Source: Actinomycetes bacterium (GTDB lineage: Bacteria > Actinomycetota > Acidimicrobiia > Acidimicrobiales > RAAP-2). Taken from it: DNA of 5,566 bases. The stretch spans positions 1 through 5,566 of the forward strand of contig JANXTQ010000158.1 in NCBI GenBank assembly GCA_025352305.1. The letters are read 5' to 3'. This document shows, in pieces, positions 4,591 through 5,566 of this stretch (its first letter is position 1; the number at the start of each line of letters is the position of its first letter). The translations under genes and the position numbers were made by a program. The notes beneath the pieces are model-generated. The model did no database searches. It saw nothing but the letters and a program-made list of their open reading frames with translations, and had not been told where the DNA came from.

Positions 4591-5566
4591 AGAGAACCCT
4601 TGGTGGACTGAACGTGGCTTCCCGTGGGCGACAGGGCCACCGCCAATGCTCGTCCGACTGCTTTAAAGGCCCCTTCGGCCACGTGGTGAGCGTTGTCCCC
4701 CGTGGCTTCGACGTGCAACGTGAGACGAGCGTTTTGCGCCAAGCACTCCAGAGCGTGCGTCGCCATTCCGGGGTCCGGCTCAATTGAAATCACCGACACC
4801 GGACGACCCGACAGATCAATGACCGCGTGCGCCAGAGCTTCATCCATTGGAACGCGGCTCTCTCCGTATCGCGTAATACCGCGACGATCCCCGAGGGCAC
4901 GATCCAGCGCATCCGCGAACGCTCGCATCATGTCCTCCACGGTGTGGTGATCTCCCGTTTCGTGGTCGCCCACTCCGAGTACGCGAAGATCGAGTCCCGC
5001 GTGAAAGGCGAGCTGTTGCAGCATGTGATCGTAAAAGCCACTGCCCGTGTCGATAAAGACGCGACCCTCTCCGTAAAGACGCAGTCGAACATCGATGCGC
5101 GTCTCGGCCGTCACGCGCCGTTGACGAACAAGGTGATCGGGCATTTCTCCCACGCCGAGAACTGTTCGTACGGCGCTGAGTAAGACGTCGTTGTCGTCGG
5201 CGTCGCGAACGGAGATCCGAATGGCTCCAGCGAAGGTTCGAATGACGACCCCGTGAGCGGCGAGTGCGTCCCACCACCACTTCGGATCGTCGACCGGAAT
5301 GTAGAGAAAGTTGGTGAAGGATTTATGTGGCTTCAGCCCCAACGCGCTCAGTTCACTGCTCAGACGATCGCGCTGCGCAATTTGGTCACTGACATCGGGC
5401 GGAGACGCCAACGACGCCAAAGCGAGGGCCGCTGATAATGCCGAGACCGACAGCGGTGCCAAACGAGAACTGAGGATCTCGGCGCGCTGAGGATCACAGA
5501 TCGCGTAGCCGACACGTGCGCCGGCGAGTCCGTGTGCTTTGGAAAAGGTACGCAGCACAATGGCCC
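4587..5566 (-). CDS. hisC/hisB: Fused histidinol-phosphate aminotransferase (C-terminal part) and imidazoleglycerol-phosphate dehydratase, HisC-HisB (5' partial)
   Basis: One uninterrupted frame of 325 codons runs from the window edge to TGA 4587-4589. Residues are numbered from the first full codon (5564). Residues 1 to about 136 are the C-terminal part of a fold-type I, PLP-dependent HisC. LRTFSKAHGLAGARVGY holds the PLP lysine (K9) and the phosphate-binding Arg, and IRISV holds the likely substrate-carboxylate Arg. After a linker of about 10 residues, about 148-325 form a complete HisB dehydratase domain. It has DHMLQQLAFHAG, the first metal motif GDHHTVED (H206, H207, E210), RGITRYG, VPMDEAL, DLSGRP, the second motif NAHHVAEG (H293, H294, E297) and the terminal STKGSL. 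HisB dehydrates IGP and HisC transaminates its product, so consecutive steps are joined. The HisB domain is unrelated to the HisN phosphatase domain fused in E. coli HisB. The HisC N-terminus lies outside the window. A sequencing error that removed a stop is the main alternative. Confidence 0.9.
   Translation of the reverse strand, partial: AIVLRTFSKAHGLAGARVGYAICDPQRAEILSSRLAPLSVSALSAALALASLASPPDVSDQIAQRDRLSSELSALGLKPHKSFTNFLYIPVDDPKWWWDALAAHGVVIRTFAGAIRISVRDADDNDVLLSAVRTVLGVGEMPDHLVRQRRVTAETRIDVRLRLYGEGRVFIDTGSGFYDHMLQQLAFHAGLDLRVLGVGDHETGDHHTVEDMMRAFADALDRALGDRRGITRYGESRVPMDEALAHAVIDLSGRPVSVISIEPDPGMATHALECLAQNARLTLHVEATGDNAHHVAEGAFKAVGRALAVALSPTGSHVQSTKGSL
4597..4601 (-). promoter_or_regulatory. 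Shine-Dalgarno site for the GTG start of hisH
   Basis: AAGGG on the minus strand is followed by 6 bases and GTG at 4590-4588. It supports this non-ATG start, from which the HisH N-terminus begins exactly where the family does. Confidence 0.6.
5127..5156 (-). other. HisC-HisB linker with a possible relic or internal hisB start
   Basis: This is the junction between the end of the HisC fold (SAVRTVL) and the HisB core (RRVTAETRIDV). It encodes GVGEMPDHLV, with no stop codon in frame. ATG at 5144-5142 falls where a free-standing HisB would begin, and GGGAG lies only 2 bases before it, too close for an ideal ribosome binding site. It may be the remnant of a separate hisB start, or may still give some HisB alone. 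Confidence 0.45.

Noticed and set aside
4587..5566. A phage defence, toxin or other novel system
   Set aside because: All frames are explained by known transport and biosynthesis families, and no repeats, nuclease motifs or unassigned small genes remain.

Overview
This window holds two compact gene clusters that face each other tail to tail, and almost every base is coding. By my gene calls only 74 bases lie outside a CDS: 73 between the first two genes and 1 at the convergent junction. GC looks high, in the high 50s percent from a few rows counted by eye. Start codons are often GTG (cysT, cysA, hisH), genes overlap by 4 to 20 bases, and Shine-Dalgarno motifs sit inside upstream genes. This fits a streamlined, fairly GC-rich bacterium. 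An actinobacterium-like lineage is plausible, because the HisB metal-site region resembles actinobacterial versions, but the fused HisIE is less typical there. I would not name a genus.

Left cluster (1 to 2749, + strand): the C-terminal tail of a probable sulfate-binding protein, a strong hairpin, and then cysT, cysW and cysA. These encode the two distinct permeases and the ATPase of a sulfate/thiosulfate ABC importer. The three transporter genes are translationally coupled (4-base overlap cysT/cysW, 20-base overlap cysW/cysA). The hairpin between the binding protein and cysT probably lowers permease expression relative to the binding protein.

Right cluster (5566 down to 2751, - strand): hisC-hisB (one fused reading frame, 5' end outside the window), hisH, hisF and hisIE. 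Together they cover the central and late part of histidine biosynthesis. HisIE hydrolyses PR-ATP and opens PR-AMP, the HisH/HisF pair is the IGP synthase, HisB dehydrates IGP, and HisC transaminates the product. hisA, which many bacteria carry between hisH and hisF, is absent here.

The most notable observation is the in-frame fusion of histidinol-phosphate aminotransferase (HisC) to imidazoleglycerol-phosphate dehydratase (HisB), which would join two consecutive pathway steps in one polypeptide. Others are the hairpin inside the transporter operon, the 1-base convergent junction with no visible terminator, the missing hisA, and shortened segments in HisH and HisB. I found no mobile elements, CRISPR arrays, tRNAs, rRNAs or defence genes.
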